From Gammaproteobacteria bacterium (GTDB taxonomy: Bacteria; Pseudomonadota; Gammaproteobacteria; Ga0077554; Ga007554): 64,000 nt of DNA. The notes below the pieces were generated by a model. The model worked only from the letters and a program-made list of their open reading frames with translations. It was not told the DNA's origin and searched no databases. The stretch covers positions 1,372,188 through 1,436,187 of the forward strand of contig JAMPIW010000007.1 in NCBI GenBank assembly GCA_040183005.1, written 5' to 3'. Each line of letters starts with the position of its first letter. The first letter of the stretch is position 1. Position numbers and translations under genes: made by a program. Below are positions 9,503 to 20,850 of this stretch, piece by piece.

Positions 9503-10204
9503 GTGGGATCGCGCAAATACCCTGTGGCAGTCAGAGAAGTTGCAGGGGCTTTGAAATACCGCTATCACGATTTCGACCATTACAACCTTAAAGACCCGCT
9601 GGACGAGCTGCTGTTCATTATTTGCAGCACGAAAACCGAAGAAGCGAGCTACCGGAATTCCTTTCGTGCCCTGAAAGAATCTTTCCCCACCCACCTCAAG
9701 ATCGCCGAAGCACCAGCCGAATACATCGCCCAGACCATCGCAAGGGGCGGATTATCCAACCAGAAAGCCAAAGCCATCCGCAATCTGCTGGATGCTGTCG
9801 TGGCACGGTTTGGCGAACCAAGCCTCGAACCACTGCGTGCGATGAGCGATAAGGAAGCGGAAGATTTTTTGCTGTCGTTGCCCGGTGTCGGCAAGAAAAT
9901 CGCGCGGTGCGTTCTGATGTACTCGCTAGACCGGCAGGTTTTCCCGGTTGACACGCACTGCTGGCGCATCGTCCGGCGACTGGGATGGGTCAGGCCAACG
10001 CAAAAAGACCGGCATTGCGCGCCGCGCGACATGGACCGCCTGCAATCCAAAATCCCCCCAGAGCTTCGTTACTCGCTACACGTGAACATGATTTCGCTAG
10101 GGCGCGAGATTTGCACTGCGGGTGCACCCCGTTGCGATGAATGCCCGTTAGCCGACTGGTGCCCCAAGATTGGCGTGGCTCGTGGCAAGGGAAGGGGGAA
10201 ATAG
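9503..10204 (+). CDS. Endonuclease III-like DNA glycosylase/AP lyase in the McrBC operon
   Basis: A 233-residue HhH-GPD protein. The helix-hairpin-helix LPGVGKKIA near residue 125 carries the lysine that corresponds to the catalytic Lys of E. coli endonuclease III. VDTH near residue 149 carries the catalytic Asp. The C-terminus has a [4Fe-4S] ligand set spaced C-x6-C-x2-C-x5-C (about 204, 211, 214, 220). All catalytic features are therefore intact. Endonuclease III excises oxidised pyrimidines; here, one base after the DUF2357 nuclease stop, it is more likely part of the restriction module, perhaps excising a modified pyrimidine. The start is GTG. The housekeeping nth would normally be elsewhere in the chromosome. 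Confidence 0.9.
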   Translation: MGSRKYPVAVREVAGALKYRYHDFDHYNLKDPLDELLFIICSTKTEEASYRNSFRALKESFPTHLKIAEAPAEYIAQTIARGGLSNQKAKAIRNLLDAVVARFGEPSLEPLRAMSDKEAEDFLLSLPGVGKKIARCVLMYSLDRQVFPVDTHCWRIVRRLGWVRPTQKDRHCAPRDMDRLQSKIPPELRYSLHVNMISLGREICTAGAPRCDECPLADWCPKIGVARGKGRGK

Positions 10205-10211
10205 TAGCGCT

Positions 10212-10224
10212 GAAATAGGCGGAG
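10212..10224 (+). repeat. 13-bp direct repeat, right copy
   Basis: Identical to 5255-5267 (GAAATAGGCGGAG). It lies just after the stop of the endonuclease III-like gene and before the convergent gene on the other strand, so the repeat pair flanks the three-gene cassette. Confidence 0.45.
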
Positions 10225-10265
10225 GACTGATCGGTAGCGCTGAGGTTGATTCGGAAAATGTGAGA

Positions 10266-11435
10266 CTATGCGGCGCTGCTGGAAGACTCAGTAGCCGATG
10301 GCTCGCGGGATACCAGCGAAACGTCAATCTCGCCATTCTTGATGTTTTCCCTGCCACTAATCGTGACGCACTGATCGGTATTGAACACCTCCAACACATC
10401 GTCGAAAAATTCCTGCGGAAACCGGCAAACGTGATCTTTGCTGTCGTCCGTTTCTCGCAGGGTGAAGGACAGATCGTCCTTGTCGAGCTCGCGCACCAAC
10501 CCTGTGACTTTGGTGATTCGCTCCTGGGATACGCGCGCTTTGCCAAGCGCCCGACGTACACGCTTTGATGTGTCACGGGTGAGCTGATAACGGGCGTGAC
10601 CAGCACGGAAAATCCGGCCACGTAGCTCCACAGACTTGACGATGCCCGTTTGCGGCGGCACAAGCTTTTCGAGTGCTTCCAGCAGGTCAATGTCCAGCGG
10701 TTCGTTGTCTTCTTCGGGCTTGGCATCTATGGCCCACGAAAGTGCTTGCTCCAACAGCTTGCCGATTTCATCGAACTCACTGCCAAGTTCTTCCGGGGCT
10801 TCGCCTGCGCCCAAATTCAACTGCTTGCGATCGGGAAGTCGAAAGGCAATCTCGAAGCTGTTGTAGGCAACACCTTGCATGGGCAAGTCGTAGAATTGTC
10901 GGATAACATTAGCCTTGCGCCCTTGCGCGCGCGCCGCCTGAAATACTCGCCCAGCTATCTTTTTGAGCGCCGTTGTCGCGCCATCGACCACTTGCCGTAT
11001 CACGCTGGCGGGTACGGTGCCTTCGCCCAAGCCGTCGCCAATCGCACGAAGCACAAAAACAGGTTCAAGGTGCGGCCACAGCATCACGCCCGGCCGCGGG
11101 AGAGTATCTACAGGCGCATCGGCTAGCGTACCCTTCCAGGCCGCAACAGGATTGCCGTCATATTGCGTATCGAGAAACCACACCCAAGGTTGATTAAGGG
11201 CGTCGCGGACAGATCGCACGCCTGATTTCATCAGATCAATAATGCTCGTGTTAGTTGGCGCGACGATGTACCGGCACAAGCCATCCTGTTCATCAGCCAA
11301 ATAAAACAGCAGTTCCCCCATGACACTGCGCGCCGTGAAAATGCGCGGCCCATCAAACTCGTAAAGAATCTCCTCCGGGGAAATTCCCTGGAAACTTTCT
11401 ACGTCAAATTGTGGAGCGGTTACCGTCCAATTCAT
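10266..11435 (-). CDS. Uncharacterised defence-island protein (DUF6575-like N-terminus)
   Basis: About 389 residues with no catalytic motif I recognise. The N-terminal ~100 residues (EILYEFDGPRIFTARS, then strands ending RYIVAPTNT and a SVRDALNQPWVWFLD segment) remind me of the DUF6575 type; this is a weak recollection, not a search result. The middle is helical (VVDGATTALKKIAGRVFQAA) and the C-terminal third is beta-rich, ending in a Ser-rich tail. I chose ATG 11435, two bases after the upstream stop; an in-frame GTG at 11447 would overlap it. It is convergent with the mcrB-mcrC-nth operon and forms a two-gene unit with 11437-11808. Function unknown. Confidence 0.7.
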   Translation of the reverse strand: MNWTVTAPQFDVESFQGISPEEILYEFDGPRIFTARSVMGELLFYLADEQDGLCRYIVAPTNTSIIDLMKSGVRSVRDALNQPWVWFLDTQYDGNPVAAWKGTLADAPVDTLPRPGVMLWPHLEPVFVLRAIGDGLGEGTVPASVIRQVVDGATTALKKIAGRVFQAARAQGRKANVIRQFYDLPMQGVAYNSFEIAFRLPDRKQLNLGAGEAPEELGSEFDEIGKLLEQALSWAIDAKPEEDNEPLDIDLLEALEKLVPPQTGIVKSVELRGRIFRAGHARYQLTRDTSKRVRRALGKARVSQERITKVTGLVRELDKDDLSFTLRETDDSKDHVCRFPQEFFDDVLEVFNTDQCVTISGRENIKNGEIDVSLVSREPSATESSSSAA

Positions 11436-11436
11436 T

Positions 11437-11808
11437 TTATTGAGCACCTACGCATACGAACGGGGCTACCCGATCAATACCATCATACGGCCACCAAGTG
11501 GTATGCGTTGGAAGTGTACCCTTGGTAAGAAGCGTCTTGCCGTGACCCGAATTGAGTTCACCACGGCAAATCAGCTTGCCATGCTTCGGAAATAACTCGG
11601 TTTGGTGAATGGCATCATCCAATGTCCTCAATAGGGACAAGCCAGCGCGCTTGCACGGGTTTGCCTTCGGGGCTGCGCCGCGTTCAGAATAAGACTTGAA
11701 ATCATCCACGCCCGGTGGGTTATTGCTGACGACACGAAAACACTCGCCCTGCGCGTCTTGCGCATTGGCGGGAGGGCATTCAGGAGGCCAACTTTCCGGG
11801 AACTGCAT
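11437..11808 (-). CDS. Small uncharacterised protein, first gene of a two-gene unit
   Basis: A 123-residue soluble protein without signal peptide or membrane segment. It has a Cys/Pro-rich start, a basic middle (CKRAGLSLLRTLDDAIHQ) and a Trp/His C-terminus (HTTWWPYDGIDR). I do not recognise a domain. It ends two bases before the 389-residue protein on the same strand, so the two are co-transcribed. No good ribosome-binding site precedes ATG 11808. A paired small and large gene in a defence island often means toxin-antitoxin or sensor-effector, but nothing in the sequence proves this. Confidence 0.6.
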   Translation of the reverse strand: MQFPESWPPECPPANAQDAQGECFRVVSNNPPGVDDFKSYSERGAAPKANPCKRAGLSLLRTLDDAIHQTELFPKHGKLICRGELNSGHGKTLLTKGTLPTHTTWWPYDGIDRVAPFVCVGAQ

Positions 11809-11860
11809 AATTTATTTTCTGAAAATACACGAATAGGCGCAATGATAAACGGTTTTGTCA

Positions 11861-12124
11861 TCAACCGACAACAAACTGCAGTCTATCGGAGCCTTCGAGG
11901 CTGAACCAGCTACCGACGCCATGAAACCGCCACACAGGACGATGTTCGATAAAACCCATGGCAACCTGGCCGTAATCAACCACGTTAGCTACACCCGGAC
12001 CGAAACCCACTAGAGGCAAAGGCTCAGCCGCAATACAACTGCCGGAAACGGCAAGCAATCCGAAAAAGGCCGCTTTTTTGATGAGAAACTGAAATTCCAG
12101 GCAGCGTATTATAGCGGACCCCAT
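11861..12124 (-). pseudogene. Truncated exported protein at island edge (acyloxyacyl hydrolase-like start)
   Basis: The reading frame encodes a signal peptide-like stretch (KKAAFFGLLAVSGSCIAAEP) followed by about 50 residues resembling the first strands of a PagL/acyloxyacyl hydrolase or similar small outer-membrane barrel (GVGSWFSLEGSDRLQFV). It then stops, far short of the ~170-190 residues expected. The truncation point faces the accessory island, so insertion or associated deletion probably cut it. No clear start codon with ribosome-binding site was found. The family name is tentative; the export signal and truncation are clear. The rest of 12125-12333 is AT-rich, non-coding leader in front of holC. 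Confidence 0.45.
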
Positions 12125-12333
12125 TGCGCATCGAACTGCGGCAGACAGCTATGAAACAGACTTCAAACCAACCACCAACTCTTCTATAATTTATTGTTTT
12201 TATTGAATTTTTTATATTTATTGGCCACCAATACTTATAAACGTACACTACCACTCCCTCGGGTGTCAAGCCATTCTCTCACACAACTTCGTGATAAGAT
12301 TAGCATTTATCCATTGATCTTCGCCTTGAGACC

Positions 12334-12773
12334 ATGACTCGCATCGACTTCTATATCCTCCCCGACGCGCAGGTGCAGAGCAGGCCATTACTCGCCTGTC
12401 GCTTGGCAGACAAGGCCTACCGGCTGGGTCATCGCGTTTATATCCACACTGAATCCCAGGAGCAAGCCGTCTACATGGATGATTTACTGTGGACGTTCAG
12501 CCAGGGAAGCTTCCTGCCTCATGCACTGGTGGAGGCAACCGGCGAGCCGCCACCGGTATTAATCGGCCATGACGCAGCTCCGTTGGCTGGCACGGATGTA
12601 TTAATCAATCTGGCAGGCAGCGTACCGTCATTTTTCGACCGCTTCGAGCGCGTCGCGGAGATCGTCGATCAAAGCGATGCGCAAAAACAGGTGGCGCGAG
12701 AACGTTACCGCTTTTATCGTGATCGCGGTTATGCTTTGCAGTCGCATAACGTTCCAACACCAGGCATTGAGAC

Positions 12774-12777
<4 letters not shown>
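12334..12777 (+). CDS. holC: DNA polymerase III chi subunit
   Basis: A 147-residue protein of normal HolC length. It opens with [26 protein letters not shown], the typical chi N-terminus, and has a conserved core with [11 protein letters not shown] and a [24 protein letters not shown] segment. Chi links the clamp-loader complex to single-stranded DNA-binding protein during replication. Its stop overlaps the next start by four bases (ATGA), showing translational coupling to the valS reading frame. Ancestrally it would lie next to pepA; the island now separates them. Confidence 0.93.
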
Positions 12778-15986
<3,209 letters not shown>

Positions 15987-16069
15987 GTCGGGGGGGCATC
16001 AATATAAGATGTGTAACCGTTAGAGGCCATATGTACTTTCAGAATAAATTTTAAAGGAGAAAAAAATTC

Positions 16070-16438
16070 ATGAAAAAATTAATCGCAATCGCTGTTTTCC
16101 TCGCCGCCACCGTTTCCAGCAGTATTTCCGAACAGGCGATGGCAGCCAACACCGACGTGATCAACCTGAACTCACAAGCGTGGCTGGGCAATTTCAAGCT
16201 GGATCAAAAACAGTTGGCATCGGTAAAAGCTGCTGTGGAAAGGGCGCTGGAAGCCCCAATTGACGTTGAACAGCAGTGCGGCGATGAGACAGGCCTTTGC
16301 GTAGTACGCTCTGCCCGCGAATGGATTTATGATGGCGTCAAATACCGGAAGATTGTCATTCATCTCCACACAATAGGAGATGCCGCTGGCGCGGCTCGTC
16401 AAATCAATGGCAAATGGACCGAAATCACCGTCAAATAA
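16070..16438 (+). CDS. Small exported protein of unknown function
   Basis: A 122-residue protein with a clean Sec signal peptide (KKLIAIAVFLAATVSSS, cleavage likely after AMA near residue 25) and a mature domain of about 97 residues with two cysteines (CGDETGLC), compatible with a periplasmic disulphide. A strong AAAGGAG site precedes the start. It is convergent with prfC, with one base between the stops, so terminators must overlap coding sequence. I do not recognise the family. Confidence 0.75.
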   Translation: MKKLIAIAVFLAATVSSSISEQAMAANTDVINLNSQAWLGNFKLDQKQLASVKAAVERALEAPIDVEQQCGDETGLCVVRSAREWIYDGVKYRKIVIHLHTIGDAAGAARQINGKWTEITVK

Positions 16439-16439
16439 A

Positions 16440-18020
16440 TCAATGCTCCCGCGTTGCCCGGAACTCGATGTCCGGCCAGCGCTCCTTGGTCAGCTCCAGA
16501 TTGACGCGGGTGGGGGCAATATAAGTCAAATCACCCGCGCCGTCGAGGGCCAGGTTGTCGCGCGCCTTGGTACGAAATTCTTCGAGCTTTTTGGAATCGT
16601 CGCAACTGACCCAGCGCGCGGTGGCTACCTGCACGTTTTCGAAGCTGCACTCCACGCCGTATTCGTGCTTCAGGCGGTAAGCCACCACATCAAATTGCAG
16701 CACGCCAACCGCGCCCAGGATCAAGTCGTTGCTATTGAGCGGGCGGAACAATTGCGTCGCACCCTCTTCGCAAAGCTGCAGCAGCCCCTTTTGCAGGGCC
16801 TTCGTACGCAGCGGATCGCGTAGCCGTGCACGGCGAAACAGCTCTGGGGCGAAGTGAGGGATGCCGGTAAATTTGAGATCCTCACCCTGTGTAAAGGTAT
16901 CGCCGATCTGGATGGTGCCATGATTATGCAGACCGATAATGTCACCGGGATAAGCATCCTCGACATGCTCACGCTCGCGTGCCATGAAGGTAATAGCGTT
17001 AGAAATCTGCACATCGCGGCCAATTCGCACCTGACGCATTTTCATGCCCGTGGCAAAGCTACCCGAGCATATGCGCATGAAGGCGATGCGATCGCGGTGC
17101 TGCGGGTCCATATTGGCCTGTATCTTGAATACGAAGCCACTGAATTTTTCCTCCAGTGGTGACACCTCGCGCGTCGTCGTTTCACGCGGCAACGGCGGCG
17201 GGGCATATTCAACAAAGGCATCCAGCAGCTCCTTAACACCGAAGTTGTTGATCGCGGAGCCGAAGAACACTGGAGTCAGCCTGCCGTCCAGAAAAGCCTG
17301 CTTATCAAAGGTATTGCTCGCACCACGCACCAGCTCAATCTCGTCGCGGAATTCGCCCGCCAAACTTCCGAGCAGATCATCCAGGCGCGGATTATCCAGG
17401 CCCTCGATCACCTCGCCTTCTTTGATCTTGCCACCGTGGCTGGCACTAAACAGATGAACACAATCGTGGTAAAGATCGAACACGCCCTTGAAACCCTTGC
17501 CCATGCCGATCGGCCAGGTAATAGGCGCGCAACGGATCTTCAGCACCTCTTCCACCTCGTCGAGCAAATCGATGGGCGGGCGACCTTCGCGGTCGAGCTT
17601 GTTGATGAAGGTGATGATCGGCGTATCGCGCAAGCGGCACACCTCTATCAGTTTAATGGTGCGCTCTTCAACACCTTTGGCACTGTCAATCACCATCAGC
17701 GCGGAATCCACCGCCGTCAGGGTGCGGTAGGTGTCCTCGGAAAAGTCTTCATGCCCAGGCGTATCGAGCAGATTGATGATTGCATCCCGGTAGGGGAACT
17801 GCATCACTGACGATGTCACCGAGATGCCGCGCTGCTTCTCCAGCTCCATCCAGTCGGAGGTGGCATGGCGCGCGGCCTTGCGGCCCTTCACCGTACCAGC
17901 AAGCTGAATAGCGCCACCGAACAACAGCAGCTTCTCGGTGAGAGTAGTCTTACCCGCATCGGGGTGAGAGATAATGGCAAAGGTGCGGCGGCGCGCCGCC
18001 TCTTGGGCAATAATGGACAT
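16440..18020 (-). CDS. prfC: Peptide chain release factor 3
   Basis: A translational GTPase that removes RF1/RF2 from the ribosome after termination. Starting at ATG 18020 gives 526 residues, the usual RF3 length; the open frame extends 16 codons further up but without family-like sequence. Seen: G1 [10 protein letters not shown]2-region [18 protein letters not shown]3 DTPGHEDF, and G4 [11 protein letters not shown]-type elements integrate at the 5' end of prfC in other bacteria; this copy shows no junction. Confidence 0.96.
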   Translation of the reverse strand: MSIIAQEAARRRTFAIISHPDAGKTTLTEKLLLFGGAIQLAGTVKGRKAARHATSDWMELEKQRGISVTSSVMQFPYRDAIINLLDTPGHEDFSEDTYRTLTAVDSALMVIDSAKGVEERTIKLIEVCRLRDTPIITFINKLDREGRPPIDLLDEVEEVLKIRCAPITWPIGMGKGFKGVFDLYHDCVHLFSASHGGKIKEGEVIEGLDNPRLDDLLGSLAGEFRDEIELVRGASNTFDKQAFLDGRLTPVFFGSAINNFGVKELLDAFVEYAPPPLPRETTTREVSPLEEKFSGFVFKIQANMDPQHRDRIAFMRICSGSFATGMKMRQVRIGRDVQISNAITFMAREREHVEDAYPGDIIGLHNHGTIQIGDTFTQGEDLKFTGIPHFAPELFRRARLRDPLRTKALQKGLLQLCEEGATQLFRPLNSNDLILGAVGVLQFDVVAYRLKHEYGVECSFENVQVATARWVSCDDSKKLEEFRTKARDNLALDGAGDLTYIAPTRVNLELTKERWPDIEFRATREH

Positions 18021-18202
18021 TATGGCGGAACCGGCTTGAATGAGCTGACAGCTGCAGAATGTTGGCACTGAAAAAACAATAAGGGCTGCACTCTATCGCA
18101 ACTCTTCGATTTTATTGGCGGGCCCGCTCGGACTCGGGCCAAGGGATTATGAGTCCGTTAATTGAAGTCACTATATCAAACAATACATAACAATACAATA
18201 AG

Positions 18203-18511
18203 TTACATCGCGACACTCACGGTAAATTTGTTCTCAAGGAACCCGTGCCCCGCGACTGCAGAGTTCTGAGTCATCCGCAGATAGTCGAAGACAAGGCGGG
18301 TACGGAAGCTGAGTTTACGCATCAACTCGGCGATGGATTGAGTGGGTTTCTGAAATGCCTTGAGTATTCCGACCGCGAAGCGGCGCAGACGAGAAACGTT
18401 TTCCGGACCGAAACCGGTACGGCTGCGATCTTCGTCGTAGTTCCAATCGATAACAATGATGCCCCGCACAGCGAGAGGTTCACCAACATCGCGAAACTCT
18501 CGGTGAACCAA
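18203..18511 (-). pseudogene. Transposase C-terminal fragment (ISAs1-like)
   Basis: About 100 codons resembling the end of a DDE transposase: NYDEDRSRTGFGPENVSRLRRFAVG, followed by a MRKLSFRTRLVFDYLRMTQNS tail typical of ISAs1-type and related insertion sequences. The catalytic N-terminal two thirds are absent. No terminal inverted repeats were found around it, so it is an inert scrap between prfC and the stress region. The exact IS family is uncertain. Confidence 0.6.
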
Positions 18512-18585
18512 GAATATAGCCAGACAGATGGGATATCAGGATATCAGAGATGGCTTTGGTATCCATGGGGTATCTATGGTTATGC

Positions 18586-18909
18586 TCACTTCCGCCAAGC
18601 GTTCGTCCTCTTGGCAGCATGCCATTGCTTGCGCGTCAGGCTAAACAATTCCCAGGCAGTGAATAGTCGGCTGGGCCAGAACAATAGCTTGTTCCGAGGT
18701 GCGGGCAACAGCAGTGTGGTGCTCGCAACCGCCAGTACCGTCAGTACCGGATGGATGCGCATCGCCTGAACGATAGCGACCCCCGTGTCTACCAGACGCA
18801 AACGTTTTTGCAGGTGCAACGCGACAAAGGACACCTCGCTGCGCTGGGCTGCGGCCTGCGATACCAGTAGCTCGCGCCGTCGCCTTAGATATTCGACACG
18901 TGCATTCAT
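18586..18909 (-). CDS. YqjK-like protein
   Basis: A 107-residue basic protein with an Arg-rich start (YLRRRRELLVSQAAAQRSEV) and a single hydrophobic stretch near residues 55-75. This is the pattern of the third gene in yqjD-yqjE-yqjK-type operons. It overlaps the yqjE-like stop by four bases. Function unknown; the operon is linked to stress and stationary phase in enterobacteria (family knowledge). Confidence 0.7.
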   Translation of the reverse strand: MNARVEYLRRRRELLVSQAAAQRSEVSFVALHLQKRLRLVDTGVAIVQAMRIHPVLTVLAVASTTLLLPAPRNKLLFWPSRLFTAWELFSLTRKQWHAAKRTNAWRK

Positions 18910-19307
18910 AACTGGGATCCCAAGCTTTTACGGTCCTTATCCAACTCGGATAGGGTTGTCGAAAACAACCGTGGCCGAGTCCGGATCTTGTGTCGTACCA
19001 CTAGTGCGGCTATGGCGCCGACTCCCAAATAAGAGACCGCGAGGCAGGCCAGAACATATAGCCGGTTAGTTTCCCAGAAGGCCATTACAACGAACAAGGT
19101 TACAAGCACCAGGCCTAATCCGAGAAAAAATACCGACACCAGTCCGTATACGAGCAGTTGCTGTACCCTACAAACCTCTTCTTCCAATTCCGTGGAAAGG
19201 ATATCTACCCGGGTATGAAGTATCTCGGTAAAAGTTTTCAGCAACCGCCGCAACGAAACCAGCAGGCCGGGCGTCGGTTCCGTCGCACCTGCGTCGGTAT
19301 TCACCAC
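18906..19307 (-). CDS. yqjE: YqjE-like holin-superfamily III membrane protein (DUF1469)
   Basis: A 133-residue protein with an amphipathic N-terminal helix (LLVSLRRLLKTFTEILHTRVDILSTELEEE) and two hydrophobic hairpin segments (about 52-75 and 83-105), the layout of the YqjE / phage-holin-superfamily III proteins. It starts four bases after the yqjD-like stop and overlaps the yqjK-like start, so the three genes form one operon. Confidence 0.85.
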   Translation of the reverse strand: MVNTDAGATEPTPGLLVSLRRLLKTFTEILHTRVDILSTELEEEVCRVQQLLVYGLVSVFFLGLGLVLVTLFVVMAFWETNRLYVLACLAVSYLGVGAIAALVVRHKIRTRPRLFSTTLSELDKDRKSLGSQL

Positions 19308-19311
19308 GCGC

Positions 19312-19623
19312 TTAGTGTCGACTGGTCAGCATACCGAGCAGGAAGCCCACTGCCGTGGCAAGGGCAACCGACTGCCAGGGGTTTTCATGGACAAGCTGAT
19401 CAGTCGCCTTGGCCGCGGCCTTGGTTCGACCCACTAAGTTGCTCTCCATGTCGCCAAGCTTGCGCCGCGCCTCCCGTAAGCTTGCCTCAGCCCGCGCACG
19501 CACTGCACCAATTTTATCTCCCGTCTGATCGGAGGTGGCATTGAGCAGCTCTTCTGCGTCATGTATGACGGCCTTAAAATCCTCTACCAGCTTATCCCTT
19601 GCAGCTTGTGTTTCAGTAGTCAT
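19312..19623 (-). CDS. yqjD: YqjD/ElaB-family ribosome-associated membrane protein (DUF883)
   Basis: A 103-residue protein with a long helical N-terminus (DKLVEDFKAVIHDAEELL), a basic middle, and a single C-terminal transmembrane helix bearing the family's HENPWQSVALA signature. YqjD and ElaB anchor inactive ribosomes to the inner membrane in stationary phase (family knowledge). A strong AAAGGAG lies eight bases before the start. First gene of the yqjDEK-like operon. Confidence 0.9.
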   Translation of the reverse strand: MTTETQAARDKLVEDFKAVIHDAEELLNATSDQTGDKIGAVRARAEASLREARRKLGDMESNLVGRTKAAAKATDQLVHENPWQSVALATAVGFLLGMLTSRH

Positions 19624-19744
19624 GCCGTACTCCTTTGCTTTACTTTGTAGGTTTAAAAGATTTGATCTTTCTTTTCCCTACTGGAAAATTCGCATACACA
19701 CACGCATTCGCAGATATGTGAAGGATATTTAGATGTAATGGATA

Positions 19745-19766
19745 ATGGGCACCTATTGGTGCCCAT
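19745..19766 (-). terminator. Hairpin after csbD
   Basis: A perfect 9-bp stem (ATGGGCACC / GGTGCCCAT) with a TATT loop lies seven bases past the CsbD stop. A poor T-run follows on the minus strand, so it may be a weak terminator or mRNA-stabilising hairpin. Confidence 0.5.
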
Positions 19767-19772
19767 AGTACA

Positions 19773-19994
19773 TCACTTGGGGTAATTATTTTTTTCGTTT
19801 ATACGATCCTGCCACAAGGCGAGTTGCTTCTCAGCCTCATCCTTCGACAGGCCGTAGGTTTCCTGAATTTTGCCAGCGAGCTGGTCACGCTTACCCGCAA
19901 TTACATCAATCTCATCATCAGTAAGCTTGCCCCATTGCTCTTTGACGTTGCCTTTGAGTTGCTTCCAATTTCCTTCGATACGATCCCAATTCAT
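19773..19994 (-). CDS. CsbD-family stress protein
   Basis: A 73-residue CsbD-like protein with the diagnostic start MNWDRIEGNWKQLKG and the repeat-like segment GKLTDDEIDVIAGKRDQLAG. CsbD proteins are small, very abundant general-stress proteins of unknown biochemical role. The second of two in-frame ATGs (19994) is preferred because GAGGGA is correctly spaced before it. A TGTGC-type operator lies about 170 bp upstream. Confidence 0.92.
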   Translation of the reverse strand: MNWDRIEGNWKQLKGNVKEQWGKLTDDEIDVIAGKRDQLAGKIQETYGLSKDEAEKQLALWQDRINEKNNYPK

Positions 19995-20164
19995 TTTCAT
20001 TCCCTCGTGTGATTAACTATCGGAGGCTGATGAAATTTCAGCCCTGTATTTCTCTGCACCAATACCCGCGAGATTTCGCAATGCTATTAAGCATCTATGC
20101 GCAACCGCAATTACACGCATCTTTGGAGAGAGTTAGCACATTTTGTAGAAAAATATTGATAATC

Positions 20165-20184
20165 TCTGTCTGGTAGCGCACATA
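20165..20184. promoter_or_regulatory. TGTGC-N6-GCACA-type operator, copy 1
   Basis: TCTGTCTGGTAGCGCACATA, between the entericidin stop and csbD. It fits the shared consensus TCTGTRCGNTANCGCACATA with two mismatches in the left half-site. Candidate controller of csbD. Confidence 0.5.
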
Positions 20185-20215
20185 GAGAGGTGCTTGTCGG
20201 ACGTCCAATTAAACG

Positions 20216-20365
20216 TTACATTTTCTTTTGGACATCTTTAGCCGCATCATGAACCTTTTCGCCGCCGCGTTCGATGTCTTTTCCCGCGCCCGCCACGGTA
20301 TTGCACGCCGTAACGGCGCCCAATATCCCTGCCATCAACACTATCGCCAGTATTTTTTTCGCCAT
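20216..20365 (-). CDS. Entericidin-family lipoprotein
   Basis: A 49-residue protein: a short basic start, a hydrophobic helix, the lipobox AVTAC (Cys 21), then the EcnA/B signature NTVAGAGKDIERGGEKVHDA. Entericidins are tiny outer-membrane lipoproteins of a bacteriolytic toxin-antidote pair in enterics; most non-enteric homologues occur singly, as here. Length and composition are typical. Confidence 0.88.
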   Translation of the reverse strand: MAKKILAIVLMAGILGAVTACNTVAGAGKDIERGGEKVHDAAKDVQKKM

Positions 20366-20502
20366 GATTCACTTCCTCCTGCAATTAATTCAAAGTTAAG
20401 GCTCGTCACTCTGCCCACCATCAGCACGTTTACCATAATCGAGACCGGGTTACAAGCCGGTCCACACCCACTGTCCAGCTGTATAGGGTTAATCCAAGGC
20501 CG

Positions 20503-20652
20503 CTACACGACACGACGACCTTGAATAACACGAATCAGAATCACCACGATAGCTATAACCAAAAGAATATGAATGAATCCGCCCATGGTGTATGCGGTGA
20601 CCAAGCCAAATAGCCATAGAACAATTAAGATAATTGCAATAGTCTCGAGCAT
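20503..20652 (-). CDS. Lmo0937-family tiny membrane protein
   Basis: A 49-residue protein of two hydrophobic helices separated by a TMGGFIH turn and ending with a basic tail (IQGRRVV), the Lmo0937-family pattern. GGAGGG precedes the start. It begins five bases after a 33-codon ORF, suggesting co-transcription. Function unknown. Confidence 0.82.
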   Translation of the reverse strand: MLETIAIILIVLWLFGLVTAYTMGGFIHILLVIAIVVILIRVIQGRRVV

Positions 20653-20657
20653 TTTTC

Positions 20658-20759
20658 TTACCCTCCCCTGTTATAAGTTTTCGGCGATCCGAGTCTGAGG
20701 GGCAGCCAGCGATCATTGCCGCCTGATGTCTCCAATATGGTCAGAATTTTCTTTTTCAT
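20658..20759 (-). CDS. Possible 33-residue leader/microprotein
   Basis: A 33-codon ORF with an excellent AAGGAG site eight bases before its ATG. Its end supplies the ribosome-binding site for the Lmo0937-like gene. The sequence (KKKILTILETSGGND at the start) matches nothing I know. It may be a genuine microprotein, or the stump of a shortened gene whose promoter and initiation region have been kept. Confidence 0.4.
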   Translation of the reverse strand: MKKKILTILETSGGNDRWLPLRLGSPKTYNRGG

Positions 20760-20850
20760 TATTTATCTCCTTATCTCCTTGTGAAAATTATACCCCGCAA
20801 ATAGTGAAATTTTACGGCGACACGGCATAAGAGGCGAACTCACCTCTATT

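Noticed and set aside
17865-18020. prfC 5' end as an SXT-type attachment site
   Set aside because: prfC is complete and normal, and no integrase or element is attached.
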